Positions 32,343 to 40,804 of a stretch of DNA of 64,000 bases are shown piece after piece; within the stretch, counting starts at the first letter, position 1, and every line of letters begins with the position of its first letter. A program made the position numbers and the translations under genes. Under the pieces are notes generated by a model that searched no databases, was not told the origin of the DNA, and was given only the letters and a program-made list of their open reading frames with translations. Origin of the DNA: Microlunatus capsulatus (GTDB lineage: Bacteria; Actinomycetota; Actinomycetes; Propionibacteriales; Propionibacteriaceae); assembly GCF_017876495.1 (NCBI RefSeq), contig NZ_JAGIOB010000001.1, positions 310,001 to 374,000 on the forward strand, in the 5' to 3' direction.

Positions 32343-32816
32343 TCAGTCCTCGGTCGCCGCGAGGTGGCGGGCCAGGGCCTCCATCGCGTCAGCCAGCGCC
32401 TCCAGCTGGGCGGGGCTCAGCACGTCGGCGAAGTGGGTGCGCACGGTGCGGGAGTGGGCGGTCGTGGCCGCCAGGAAGACCGTCCGCCCCTGCTCGGTGA
32501 TCACCACCTCCGAGCCGCGGCGGTCCGCGGCGTGCGGGCGCCGGCTCACCAGCCCCCGCCGCTCCATCCGGACGAGGTGGTGGGACAGCCGGCTCTGCTC
32601 CCAGCCGATCCGCTCCGCGAGCTCGGTGAGGCGGATGGTGCCCTCCCCCAGCTCGTGCAGGGTGACGAGCACCGGGTAGTCGCTGCCGGACAGCCCCGAG
32701 TCGGCGAGCAGCAGCTGGTCCGAGCGCCGGCGCAGCAGCGCGGTCGTCTCGATCAGCCCGCGCCAGGCCCGCAGCTCGAGGGGGTCCAGCTCCCACGACC
32801 CGGCCTCGGACTCCAC
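32343..32816 (-). CDS. MarR-family transcriptional regulator
   Basis: A 157-aa protein, start GTG 32816, supported by TAGGTT (32828-32823) at leaderless distance. MarR fold: WRGLIETTALLRRRSDQLLLADSG, SGSDYPVLVTLHE, winged helix LTELAERIGWEQSRLSHHLVRMERRGLV, wing RPHAADRRGSEV, and a long C-terminal helix. It is divergent from the NTF2-NmrA-ABC operon, whose promoter carries a TGACGTGTCA palindrome, so it probably represses that operon. Ligand unknown. Confidence 0.87.
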   Translation of the reverse strand: MESEAGSWELDPLELRAWRGLIETTALLRRRSDQLLLADSGLSGSDYPVLVTLHELGEGTIRLTELAERIGWEQSRLSHHLVRMERRGLVSRRPHAADRRGSEVVITEQGRTVFLAATTAHSRTVRTHFADVLSPAQLEALADAMEALARHLAATED

Positions 32817-32822
32817 CCCCGC

Positions 32823-32828
32823 AACCTA
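32823..32828 (-). promoter_or_regulatory. -10 element TAGGTT for a leaderless marR transcript
   Basis: On the minus strand TAGGTT ends six bases before GTG 32816. Confidence 0.5.
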
Positions 32829-32905
32829 GCAACGCGCCGCGCGCTCGTCCGCCGCGCGCTCGTCCGCCGCCCGCGGCGGCAGGGTCCACCCCGCACGACC
32901 GATGC

Positions 32906-32935
32906 TTGACGTGTCATGTATCGCGCTCCTACGCT
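32906..32935 (+). promoter_or_regulatory. Sigma70-type promoter with MarR-like operator, NTF2-NmrA-ABC operon
   Basis: TTGACG (32906-32911) and TACGCT (32930-32935) are 18 bases apart, the best vegetative promoter match in the window. The perfect palindrome TGAC-GT-GTCA (32907-32916) overlaps the -35, where a bound MarR would block transcription. Expected start near 32942, about 40 bases before GTG 32983. Confidence 0.6.
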
Positions 32936-32982
32936 GCCCGCGCGGGCGGCTGCCCGCGGCGAGGACGACGGGGAGGACCGAC

Positions 32983-33339
32983 GTGGCCACGATCGAGGAG
33001 CTCATGACGGCGCAGCTGCTGGAGGTGTTCGCCGAGCACGACCCGGAGCGGCGCCGGGCGGCGATCGCGCGCACATACACCCCGGGGGTGCAGTTCTTCG
33101 ACCCCGACGACAGCCTCACCGGCCACGACGCCCTGCACGCCAAGGTGCAGCAGATCCTCGACGGGGCACCCGGCCTGGTCTTCGCCGCCGACGGCCCCGT
33201 CCGGGTCAACCACGACCTCGGGTACCTGGCGTGGACGCTGGCGCCCGAGGGGCAGCCGCCGGTGGTCCGCGGCCTCGACATCGCGCTGGTGGAGGACGGC
33301 CTCCTCGCCCGCGTCTACACGCTGCTGCAGACGCCGTGA
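32983..33339 (+). CDS. NTF2-like (SnoaL) fold protein
   Basis: A 118-aa protein. Start GTG 32983 (VATIEELMTAQLLEVFAEHD) has GGGAGGA in front and lies downstream of the promoter; the frame from 32902 would include the promoter. The cone-shaped NTF2 fold is seen in EVFAEHDPERRRAAIARTYTP, VQFFDPDDSLTGHDALHAKVQQIL, and alternating strands GYLAWTLAP and VVRGLDIALVEDGLLARVYTLLQ. It is either a ligand-binding protein or an isomerase/hydrolase; the substrate is unknown. Its TGA overlaps the NmrA start. Confidence 0.82.
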   Translation: MATIEELMTAQLLEVFAEHDPERRRAAIARTYTPGVQFFDPDDSLTGHDALHAKVQQILDGAPGLVFAADGPVRVNHDLGYLAWTLAPEGQPPVVRGLDIALVEDGLLARVYTLLQTP

Positions 33340-34220
33340 CCGCCGGCGGGCACCCGGTCCCCGACGGCGAGCTCGGCGTGCTGGGCGCCACCGGCCAGCA
33401 GGGCGGCGCCGTCGTCCGGGCCCTGCGCGCCCGGGGGGCGGGGGTCCGGGCGCTGGTCCGCGACGTCCACGACCCGCGGAGCCGGGCGCTGGCGGCCGAC
33501 GGCGTCCACGTCGTGCGGGCCGACACCGACGACCCGGCCGGCCTGCCGGCGGCGATGGCGGGACTGCGCGGCCTGTTCGCCATGACGGTGTTCGCCGGCC
33601 ACGGGCCCGAGGGCGAGGTCGTGCAGGGCCGGGCGGTCGTCGACGCGGCCGCCGCGGCCGGGGTGCCGCACGTCGTCTACAGCTCCGTCGGCGGTGCGGA
33701 CCGGGGCTCCGGCGTGCCGCACTTCGCCAGCAAGTGGGCCGTCGAGGAGCACCTGCGGGCCTCGGGCGTGCCCGCGAGCGTCGTCCGGCCCGTCTTCTTC
33801 ATGGAGAACTTCCTGGGCGCGCTGGCCCCGGCGCCCGGCGACGGGGACCTCGTCCTGCGCACCCCGCTCCGGCCCGGGGTGCCGCTGCAGATGATCGCCG
33901 TCGCCGACATCGGCGCGGTCGCCGCGGCCGCGCTGCTCGACCCGGCGCTGGTGCCGCCCGACGGGCTGGAGATCGGCGGCGACGAGCTGACGCCCGAGGC
34001 GGTCACCGAGGTGGTCGCCGCCCGGACCGGGACCACCTGCCGGCTGGCGACCGTCCCGCTCGCCGACGTCGGGGACGACGACAGCCGCGCCATGTTCGGC
34101 TGGCTCGGCACGCTGCCGGCCTACCGGGCCGACGTCGCCCGGACCCGCCGGCTGCAGCCCGCCCTGCAGACCTTCGACGACTTCGTGGCCGCCCGCACGG
34201 GCGCCGCTGCCCGACGGTGA
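33336..34220 (+). CDS. NmrA-family NAD(P)-binding protein
   Basis: A 294-aa protein. GTG 33336 overlaps the NTF2 stop (GTGA). Rossmann motif GVLGATGQQGGAVVRALRA, RALVRDV, ADTDDPAGLPAAMAGLRGLFAMTV, then VYSSVGGAD and HFASKWAVEEHLRASGV, as in NmrA/HSCARG proteins that sense the NADPH/NADP ratio or reduce quinones. Its TGA overlaps the GTG of the ABC ATPase gene, so a redox-type enzyme is translationally coupled to an exporter. Confidence 0.85.
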   Translation: MTAGGHPVPDGELGVLGATGQQGGAVVRALRARGAGVRALVRDVHDPRSRALAADGVHVVRADTDDPAGLPAAMAGLRGLFAMTVFAGHGPEGEVVQGRAVVDAAAAAGVPHVVYSSVGGADRGSGVPHFASKWAVEEHLRASGVPASVVRPVFFMENFLGALAPAPGDGDLVLRTPLRPGVPLQMIAVADIGAVAAAALLDPALVPPDGLEIGGDELTPEAVTEVVAARTGTTCRLATVPLADVGDDDSRAMFGWLGTLPAYRADVARTRRLQPALQTFDDFVAARTGAAARR

Positions 34221-34966
34221 GCGCCCCGGCCCCGCTGCTCGAGGCCCGCGGCGTCGGCAAGAGCTTCCCGGCCCAGGACGGCGCGGGGGCGGTGGAGGTG
34301 CTGCGCGACGTCACCCTCGCCGTCGCGCCGGGCGAGCTGGTCGCCGTCGTCGGGCCCAGCGGCTCGGGCAAGTCGACCCTGCTCTACTGCCTGGCCGGGC
34401 TCGAGCCGCTGACGACCGGGTCGGTGTCGGTGCTGGGCACCCCGCTGGCGGGCCTGCGGCCCCGCGCGCTGGCGGCGCTGCGCCGCGACCACGTCGGCTT
34501 CGTCTTCCAGTCCTACAACCTCATCACCTCCCTCCACGCCTGGGAGAACGTCGCGCTGCCCGCGCGGCTCGCCCGTGGGCGGGTCTCCCCCGCCGTCGTC
34601 GACGACGCCCTGCGGCGGGTCGGGCTCGCCGACCGCGCCCGCTACAAGCCCGCCGCCCTCTCCGGCGGCCAGCAGCAGCGGGTGGCGATCGCCCGGGTGC
34701 TGGCCAGCGGGCCCGACCTCGTCTTCGCCGACGAGCCGACCGGGGCGCTGGACACCGCCCGCGGCGCCGAGGTGCTCGCGCTGCTGCGAGAGGTCGTCGA
34801 CCAGCACCGCTCCGTCGTCATGGTCACCCACGACCTGGAGGCGGCCGCGCGGGCGGACCGCGTCCTGGTCCTGCGCGACGGCCGGCTGCACGCCGAGCTG
34901 GTGCACCCGACCGCGGCCGAGGTCCTCGCCGCGGTCACCCGGGCCGAGCAGCCGGGCCCGGCCTGA
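34217..34966 (+). CDS. ABC transporter ATP-binding protein (LolD/MacB type)
   Basis: A 249-aa protein, GTG 34217 overlapping the NmrA stop. Walker A GPSGSGKST (46-54), Q-loop VFQSYNLITSLHAWENVALP, signature LSGGQQQRVAIAR, Walker B LVFADEPTGALD, D-loop and H-loop MVTHD are all present. FQSYNLI and PTGALD mark the family of FtsX-type permease partners. Its TGA shares a base with the permease ATG (TGATG). It powers export of a peptide, antibiotic or lipid, unknown. Confidence 0.92.
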   Translation: MSAPAPLLEARGVGKSFPAQDGAGAVEVLRDVTLAVAPGELVAVVGPSGSGKSTLLYCLAGLEPLTTGSVSVLGTPLAGLRPRALAALRRDHVGFVFQSYNLITSLHAWENVALPARLARGRVSPAVVDDALRRVGLADRARYKPAALSGGQQQRVAIARVLASGPDLVFADEPTGALDTARGAEVLALLREVVDQHRSVVMVTHDLEAAARADRVLVLRDGRLHAELVHPTAAEVLAAVTRAEQPGPA

Positions 34967-36309
34967 TGCTGCGCCTGGTGCTCGCCGACCTGCTGCAGCA
35001 CGCCCGGGTCTGGCTCGGCGTCACCGTCGTCGCCGCCGCGGCCGCCCTGGTCCTCAGCACCGCCGCCGCCGACCTCGAGACGGCGGCCCGGACCGGCGGG
35101 GACGTCGGTCTGGCGCTCTACGCGATCGGCGGGCTCGTCGTGGCGACGACGACGGTGGCCGCCGTCGTCGTGCTGGCGTCGGCCGCCGACCTGACGGTGG
35201 TGCTGCAGCAGCGCAGCCACGCCCTGTGGCTGCTGCTCGGGATCAGCCCGGCCGCCGTCCGACGGGTGGTCCGGGCACAGCTCCTGCTGGCCGGGCTGGT
35301 CGGGGCCCTGGGCGGCACCGCGCTCGCCGTCCCCCTGCTGGCGCCCCTGTTCGCCCGCACGGTGGGGGCCGCACCCGGCTTGGGGATGGTCGAGGTCCGG
35401 TTCGGCGGGCTCAGCGCGGCCGCGGTCGTCGTGGTGGTCGTGGTCGTCGTCGGCCTCAGCGGCGGACGCAGCGCCCGACGGGCGTCCCGGGTCGCCGCCA
35501 CCGCCGTGCTGCGCGACCCCGACCCGCCCGGCACCCGCGCGGGCGCGGGCCGGTGGGTGCTGGCGGTGGTCCTGCTCGGGGTCCTCGTCGCCGTGCTCGC
35601 CAGCCTCGGCGGCCGGCCCGCCGACCGGCTGCAGCCCCCGCTGCTGCTGACCGGTCTGCTGGTGGCCGGCGTGCTGGTCGCGCTCGGCCCGCTCGTCGTC
35701 CCGGCGGTGCTGCGGGCGTGGACCCGGCTCGTCCCCGTCCGGCTCTCGTCGGCGTGGTTCCTCGCCCGGGCCAGCGCCGCCCACCGCACCGGGCGCAGCG
35801 CGGCGGCCATCAGCCCGCTGCTCGTCGCGTGCGCGCTCACCGGCAGCCTGTCCGCGGCCGGCGCCGTCGCCACGGCCGGACCGGCGGAGGCTGGCACCGT
35901 CAGCCCGGTGTCGCTGCCCACCGTCGTCCTGCTGGTGGGCGGGCCGGTGCTGCTGTCGGTCCTGGGCGCCGTCGTCACGGTCCTGATGTCCGCCGGCCCC
36001 CGCCACCGCGAGGCCGCCCTGGTGCGGGCCGCCGGCGGCACCCCGGGCCTGGTCCTGCTGGCCGCGCTCGCGGAGGCCGTCATCTACGTCGTCACCGCCG
36101 CCCTGCTCGGCCTGGTCGCCGTCGCGGTGACCACGGCCGTCGGGCTCGCGGCGGTCGGGGCACCCCTGCTCGGACCGGCGACGGGGCCCGGCTTCCGCGC
36201 CGCCGGGGTGACCGCCGCGGCCGAGCTCGTCGTGCTCGCCGCCGCCGCCCTCGTGCCCGCCGCCCTCGGCGCCCGCCGCTCCGTCCGGGCGGTGCTGGCC
36301 GCGGAGTAG
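34966..36309 (+). CDS. ABC transporter permease (FtsX-like)
   Basis: A 447-aa protein from ATG 34966, with about ten hydrophobic segments arranged as two FtsX-like modules. The first has [46 protein letters not shown]-like features: helix, a QQR..LWLLLG.SP cytoplasmic loop, helix. The second repeats it as [20 protein letters not shown]. Such permeases form a dimer or carry two modules and work with the preceding ATPase. Last gene of the operon; 84 bases separate it from kdpF. Confidence 0.85.
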   Translation: MLRLVLADLLQHARVWLGVTVVAAAAALVLSTAAADLETAARTGGDVGLALYAIGGLVVATTTVAAVVVLASAADLTVVLQQRSHALWLLLGISPAAVRRVVRAQLLLAGLVGALGGTALAVPLLAPLFARTVGAAPGLGMVEVRFGGLSAAAVVVVVVVVVGLSGGRSARRASRVAATAVLRDPDPPGTRAGAGRWVLAVVLLGVLVAVLASLGGRPADRLQPPLLLTGLLVAGVLVALGPLVVPAVLRAWTRLVPVRLSSAWFLARASAAHRTGRSAAAISPLLVACALTGSLSAAGAVATAGPAEAGTVSPVSLPTVVLLVGGPVLLSVLGAVVTVLMSAGPRHREAALVRAAGGTPGLVLLAALAEAVIYVVTAALLGLVAVAVTTAVGLAAVGAPLLGPATGPGFRAAGVTAAAELVVLAAAALVPAALGARRSVRAVLAAE

Positions 36310-36316
36310 GGACCCC

Positions 36317-36355
36317 GTCAAGACGGCGTCAAGAGCCGTCAAGACGCTGTCAAGA
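36317..36355 (+). promoter_or_regulatory. Four GTCAAGA direct repeats upstream of kdpF (probable KdpE operator)
   Basis: GTCAAGA occurs at 36317, 36328, 36338 and 36349, spaced 11, 10 and 11 bases, so all lie on one face of the helix. Response regulators of the OmpR/KdpE family bind such direct repeats. If the kdpF message is leaderless, the last repeat ends at -39. No -35 match is evident, as expected for an activated promoter. Confidence 0.6.
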
Positions 36356-36393
36356 CCGGTCGGACCACGACGGCCGCGGTGTGGGCTGGAGCC

Positions 36394-36483
36394 ATGTCCC
36401 TGCTGTCGATCGCCCTGCTGCTGGGGGTGGCCGCCCTCGTCGTCTACCTGCTGGCCACCCTCGTCCTCCCCGAGAGGTTCTGA
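36394..36483 (+). CDS. kdpF: KdpF small subunit of the Kdp potassium ATPase
   Basis: A 29-aa single-span peptide ([20 protein letters not shown], then ATLVLPERF), ATG 36394. It has the size, hydrophobic core and basic/acidic end of KdpF, the lipid-like stabilising subunit of the KdpFABC complex. Its TGA overlaps the kdpA ATG by one base (TGATG). Position at the head of the operon confirms the call. TGGGCT lies at leaderless -10 distance but is a poor match. Confidence 0.9.
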   Translation: MSLLSIALLLGVAALVVYLLATLVLPERF

Positions 36484-38153
36484 TGCCGGCCCTCTCCGAC
36501 GCCGCCGCCGGCCTGGCCACCACCGGCCTGCTCGTCCTGCTGCTGGCCCTCGCGTACGTGCCCCTCGGCGACCACCTCGCGCGCGTGCTCACGCCGGTCC
36601 GCCACTCCCGCGTCGAGCGCCTCGTCTACCGCGCCGCCGGCGTCGACCCCGACGGCCGGCAGAGCGCCCGGAGCTACGCCGTCGCCGTGCTGGCCTTCTC
36701 GGCCGTCTCGGTCGTGGCCCTGGTGGCGATCCTCATGGGCCAGTCCGCCCTCCCCTTCGACCGCGGGCTGCCGGGGATGGGCTTCGCGATGGCGCTGAAC
36801 ACCGCTGTCTCCTTCGTGACGAACACCAACTGGCAGTCCTACGGCGGGGAGTCCACGCTCGGCCACACCGCGCAGATGACCGGCCTCGCGGTGCAGAACT
36901 TCGTCTCGGCCGCCGTCGGGATCGCCGTCGCGGCCGCGCTGATCCGGGGCTTCGTGGCCTCCCGGACCGGCGAGCTGGGGAACTTCTGGGTCGACCTGAC
37001 CCGGGTGGTGCTGCGGGTCCTGCTGCCGATCTCGGTCGTCGGCGCCCTCGTGCTGGTCGCCGGTGGGGTCATCCAGAACTTCGCCCCCGACACCGTGGTG
37101 ACCACGGTGACCGGGGGCAGCCAGACCCTGCCCGGCGGTCCGGTGGCCTCCCAGGAGGTCATCAAGCAGCTCGGCACCAACGGCGGCGGCTTCTTCAACG
37201 CCAACTCCGCCCACCCCTTCGAGAACCCGAACCCGCTGACCAACCTGTTCCTGGTCTTCCTCATGCTGGTCATCCCCGTCGCGCTCACCCGGACCCTGGG
37301 CACGATGCTGGGCGACCGGCGGCAGGGCCGCGCCGTGCTGGCGGCCATGACCGTCCTCTGGGCCGGGGCCCTGGCCCTGACCACCTGGGCCGAGACGAGC
37401 GGGGCCGGGCTCGCCGCCGGGGCCGCGGGCGCCGCCCTGGAGGGCAAGGAGACCCAGTTCGGCCCCTGGACGAGCGCCCTGTTCGCCGTCTCCACCACCG
37501 GCACCTCGACCGGCGCCGTCAACGCCATGCACGACTCGCTGAGCCCGGCCGGTGGCGGGGTCGTGCTCGTCAACATGCTGCTCGGCGAGGTCTCGCCGGG
37601 CGGGACCGGCTCCGGCCTCTACGGGATGCTGGTGGCCGCCATCCTGGCCACCTTCGTCGCCGGGCTGATGGTCGGGCGCACGCCGGAGCTCCTCGGCAAG
37701 AAGATCGGCGCGCGGGAGATGACCTTCGTGTCGCTCTACGTGCTCGCCTCGCCCGCGCTCGTGCTGATCGGGCTCGGCGTCGCGATGGCGCTGCCCAGCA
37801 CCCCGGACGCCCAGGGCAACGCCGGTGCGCACGGCCTGTCGGAGGTCTTCTACGCCTACGCCTCGGCGGCGAACAACAACGGCAGCGCCTTCGGCGGGAT
37901 CACCGTGACCTCCGACTTCTTCCAGTACACCCTCGCCGCCGCCATGCTCGTCGGCCGGCTGCTGCCGATCGTCCTCGTCCTCGGCCTGGCGGGGTCGCTG
38001 GCGCAGGCCCGGCCGGTCCCGGTCACCCCCGGGACGCTGCCCACCACCACCCCGCTGTTCGTCACCCTGCTCGTCGGCGTGGTCCTCCTCGTCACGGGTC
38101 TCACCTTCTTCCCCGGGCTCGCGCTCGGGCCGATCGCCGAGGCGCTCTCATGA
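36483..38153 (+). CDS. kdpA: Potassium-transporting ATPase subunit A
   Basis: A 556-aa channel-like subunit that binds and conducts K+ through the membrane. The four selectivity-filter regions are visible: [46 protein letters not shown] and [12 protein letters not shown]. About ten membrane segments and the usual length. ATG 36483 shares a base with the kdpF stop. Its TGA overlaps kdpB (ATGA), ensuring balanced synthesis. Confidence 0.97.
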   Translation: MPALSDAAAGLATTGLLVLLLALAYVPLGDHLARVLTPVRHSRVERLVYRAAGVDPDGRQSARSYAVAVLAFSAVSVVALVAILMGQSALPFDRGLPGMGFAMALNTAVSFVTNTNWQSYGGESTLGHTAQMTGLAVQNFVSAAVGIAVAAALIRGFVASRTGELGNFWVDLTRVVLRVLLPISVVGALVLVAGGVIQNFAPDTVVTTVTGGSQTLPGGPVASQEVIKQLGTNGGGFFNANSAHPFENPNPLTNLFLVFLMLVIPVALTRTLGTMLGDRRQGRAVLAAMTVLWAGALALTTWAETSGAGLAAGAAGAALEGKETQFGPWTSALFAVSTTGTSTGAVNAMHDSLSPAGGGVVLVNMLLGEVSPGGTGSGLYGMLVAAILATFVAGLMVGRTPELLGKKIGAREMTFVSLYVLASPALVLIGLGVAMALPSTPDAQGNAGAHGLSEVFYAYASAANNNGSAFGGITVTSDFFQYTLAAAMLVGRLLPIVLVLGLAGSLAQARPVPVTPGTLPTTTPLFVTLLVGVVLLVTGLTFFPGLALGPIAEALS

Positions 38154-40225
38154 CCCTCTCCCCGCTCACCGACCCCGACCTCGACGCGGTGCTGACCAGC
38201 ACCAGCTCCGACCGCCGCTCCCGCGCGGGCACCGCACCGCTGCGCGGCCAGCTCGCCGCCGCCCTGCCCGAGGCGTTCCGCAAGCTCGACCCCCGGCACC
38301 TGTGGACCAGCCCGGTGGTGCTCATCGTCTGGATCGGCTCCGTCGTCACCACGGTCGCGGCGGTCGCCGAGCCCGGCGTCTTCTCCGTGTCCATCGCGGT
38401 GTGGCTCTGGCTGACGGTGCTGTTCGCCAACCTCGCCGAGTCCGTCGCCGAGCGCCGGGGACGGGCGCAGGCCGCCTCGCTGCGGGCCACCCGCACCGAC
38501 ACCGTCGCCCGCCGGGTGGACCCCGACGGCGGCGAGAACGCGGTGCCCAGCACCCAGCTGGTCGTCGGCGACCGCGTCCGCGTCAGCGCCGGCCAGGTCG
38601 TGCCCGGTGACGGCGACGTCGTCGAGGGCGTGGCGAGCGTCGACGAGTCCGCCATCACCGGCGAGTCGGCCCCGGTGATCCGCGAGGCCGGCGGCGACCG
38701 CTCGGCCGTGACCGGCGGCACCACCGTGCTCAGCGACGAGGTCGTCGTCCGGATCACCGCGGCCGCCGGCGAGTCCTTCCTCGACCGGATGATCGGCCTT
38801 GTCGAGGGGGCGCAGCGCCGCAAGACCCCGAACGAGGTCGCGCTGTCCATCCTGCTGTCCGGCCTGACGCTGATCTTCCTGCTCGCCGTCGTGACGATCC
38901 AGCCGCTGGCCACCTATTCCGGTCAGCGCCAACCCGTCGTCGTCCTGGTCGCCCTGCTGGTGTGCCTGATCCCCACCACGATCGGCGCCCTGCTGAGCGC
39001 CATCGGCATCGCCGGCATGGACCGGCTCGTGCAGGCCAACGTGCTGGCCATGTCGGGCCGCGCCGTCGAGGCCGCCGGGGACGTCAGCACCCTGCTGCTC
39101 GACAAGACCGGCACCATCACCTACGGCAACCGGCAGGCGGCCGAGCTGCTGCCGCTCACGGGCGTCGACCCGGCCCGGCTGCGCGACGTCGCCCGCTGGT
39201 CCAGCCTGGCCGACCAGACCCCCGAGGGCCGCTCGGTCGTCCAGCTCGCCCTCGCCCAGGGGGCCGACGACGACGACCTGCCGGACGGGGCCACCTACCT
39301 CGCCTTCACCGCCCAGACGCGGATGTCCGGCGTCGACGTCGGGGACCGGCAGATCCGCAAGGGTGCGGCCTCCGCCGTCGCGGCCTGGCTGGGCCGGACC
39401 CCGGACGGGCTGGACGCGCTCGTCGAGCGGGTCTCGGCCTCGGGCGGCACGCCGCTCGTCGTGGCCGAGCGGACCGGCGCGCGGTCCGAGGTCCTCGGCG
39501 TCGTCCACCTCAAGGACGTCGTCAAGCCCGGCATCGCCGAGCGCTTCGCCGAGCTGCGCTCGATGGGGATCCGGACGGTGATGATCACCGGCGACAACCC
39601 GCGGACCGCCGCCGCGATCGCCGCCGAGGCGGGCGTCGACGACTACCTCGCCGAGGCCACGCCCGAGGACAAGATGGCGCTGATCAAGGAGGAGCAGGCC
39701 GGCGGCCGGATGGTCGCGATGACCGGCGACGGCACCAACGACGCCCCCGCGCTGGCCGCCGCCGACGTCGGGGTGGCGATGAACTCCGGCACCGCCGCGG
39801 CCAAGGAGGCGGGCAACATGGTCGACCTCGACTCCGACCCCACCAAGCTGATCAAGGTCGTGGCCATCGGCAAGCAGCTGCTGATCACCCGCGGGGCGCT
39901 GACGACCTTCTCGATCGCCAACGACGTCGCCAAGTACTTCGCGATCATCCCCGCCATGTTCGTGGCCGTCCACCCCGGCCTGCAGACGCTGAACGTCATG
40001 CGCCTCTCGTCGCCGTCGTCCGCCATCCTCTCCGCGGTGATCTTCAACGCCCTGGTGATCGTGGCCCTCATCCCGCTCGCCCTGCGCGGCGTGCGGTACC
40101 GGCCCGGACCCGCGGCCGACGTGCTCCGCCGCAACCTGCTGCTCTACGGCGTCGGCGGCGTCGTCGTGCCCTTCGTCGGCATCAAGATCATCGACCTCCT
40201 CGTCTCCCTCCTCCCAGGACTGTGA
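38150..40225 (+). CDS. kdpB: Potassium-transporting ATPase subunit B (P-type ATPase)
   Basis: A 691-aa catalytic subunit that couples ATP hydrolysis to K+ uptake. P-type motifs in order: TGES (actuator, about residue 169), the phosphorylation motif DKTGTIT with Asp318, KGAAS in the nucleotide-binding domain, TGDNPRTA and [10 protein letters not shown] in the P domain, and C-terminal membrane helices. Length is normal. ATG 38150 overlaps the kdpA stop by 4 bases, and its own TGA overlaps a possible GTG of kdpC. Confidence 0.97.
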   Translation: MTLSPLTDPDLDAVLTSTSSDRRSRAGTAPLRGQLAAALPEAFRKLDPRHLWTSPVVLIVWIGSVVTTVAAVAEPGVFSVSIAVWLWLTVLFANLAESVAERRGRAQAASLRATRTDTVARRVDPDGGENAVPSTQLVVGDRVRVSAGQVVPGDGDVVEGVASVDESAITGESAPVIREAGGDRSAVTGGTTVLSDEVVVRITAAAGESFLDRMIGLVEGAQRRKTPNEVALSILLSGLTLIFLLAVVTIQPLATYSGQRQPVVVLVALLVCLIPTTIGALLSAIGIAGMDRLVQANVLAMSGRAVEAAGDVSTLLLDKTGTITYGNRQAAELLPLTGVDPARLRDVARWSSLADQTPEGRSVVQLALAQGADDDDLPDGATYLAFTAQTRMSGVDVGDRQIRKGAASAVAAWLGRTPDGLDALVERVSASGGTPLVVAERTGARSEVLGVVHLKDVVKPGIAERFAELRSMGIRTVMITGDNPRTAAAIAAEAGVDDYLAEATPEDKMALIKEEQAGGRMVAMTGDGTNDAPALAAADVGVAMNSGTAAAKEAGNMVDLDSDPTKLIKVVAIGKQLLITRGALTTFSIANDVAKYFAIIPAMFVAVHPGLQTLNVMRLSSPSSAILSAVIFNALVIVALIPLALRGVRYRPGPAADVLRRNLLLYGVGGVVVPFVGIKIIDLLVSLLPGL

Positions 40226-40230
40226 CCACC

Positions 40231-40797
40231 ATGACCCTCCGCCAGCTCCTCACCGGCGTGCGCCTGCTCGCCGTCCTCACCGTCCTCCTCGGCGTCGCCT
40301 ACCCCGCCGCGGTCTGGGGGCTCGGTCAGGTCGCCTTCCCCGACCGGGCCCGCGGCTCGCTGCTCGTCGCCGACGGCGCCGTCCGCGGCTCCACCCTCCT
40401 CGGGCAGGCGGTGGAGGGCGACCAGTGGTTCCAGCCCCGGCCCTCCGCCGGCGACTACGACGCCCAGGCCAGCGGCGGCTCCAACGCCGGGCCCTCCGAC
40501 CCCGACCTGCTGGCCGCCATCGCCGAGCGCCGCGCCGCCGTGGCCGCCCGCGAGGGCGTCGCCCCCGCCGACGTCCCCGCGGACGCCCTGACCGCCTCGG
40601 CCTCCGGGCTCGACGCCTTCGTCTCCCCCGCCTACGCGCGCCTGCAGGAGGACCGGGTGGCGCGGGAGCGCGGCCTGGACCGCGCGGAGGTTGCGGAGCT
40701 GGTCGCCGCGGCCACCTCGGGCCGCACCCTGGGCTTCCTCGGCGAGCCGCGGGTCAACGTCGTCGAGCTGAACGCCGCGCTCGCGGCCCGGTCCTGA
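40231..40797 (+). CDS. kdpC: Potassium-transporting ATPase subunit C
   Basis: A 188-aa protein from ATG 40231; an in-frame GTG at 40222 overlapping the kdpB stop is an equally possible start (191 aa). One N-terminal membrane span (LLAVLTVLLGVAYPAAVWGL), GSLLV and FQPRPSAGDYDAQASGGSNAGPSDPDL-type conserved segments (FxxRPS.....A.SGGSN), and a C-terminal NVVELNAAL. KdpC stabilises the A-B complex and enhances ATP affinity. 7 bases separate it from kdpD. Confidence 0.95.
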   Translation: MTLRQLLTGVRLLAVLTVLLGVAYPAAVWGLGQVAFPDRARGSLLVADGAVRGSTLLGQAVEGDQWFQPRPSAGDYDAQASGGSNAGPSDPDLLAAIAERRAAVAAREGVAPADVPADALTASASGLDAFVSPAYARLQEDRVARERGLDRAEVAELVAAATSGRTLGFLGEPRVNVVELNAALAARS

Positions 40798-40804
40798 GGC
40801 GGCG

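Noticed and set aside
36310-36393. c-di-AMP (ydaO) riboswitch before kdp
   Set aside because: The gap is 84 bases and is filled by direct repeats; no riboswitch core was recognised.
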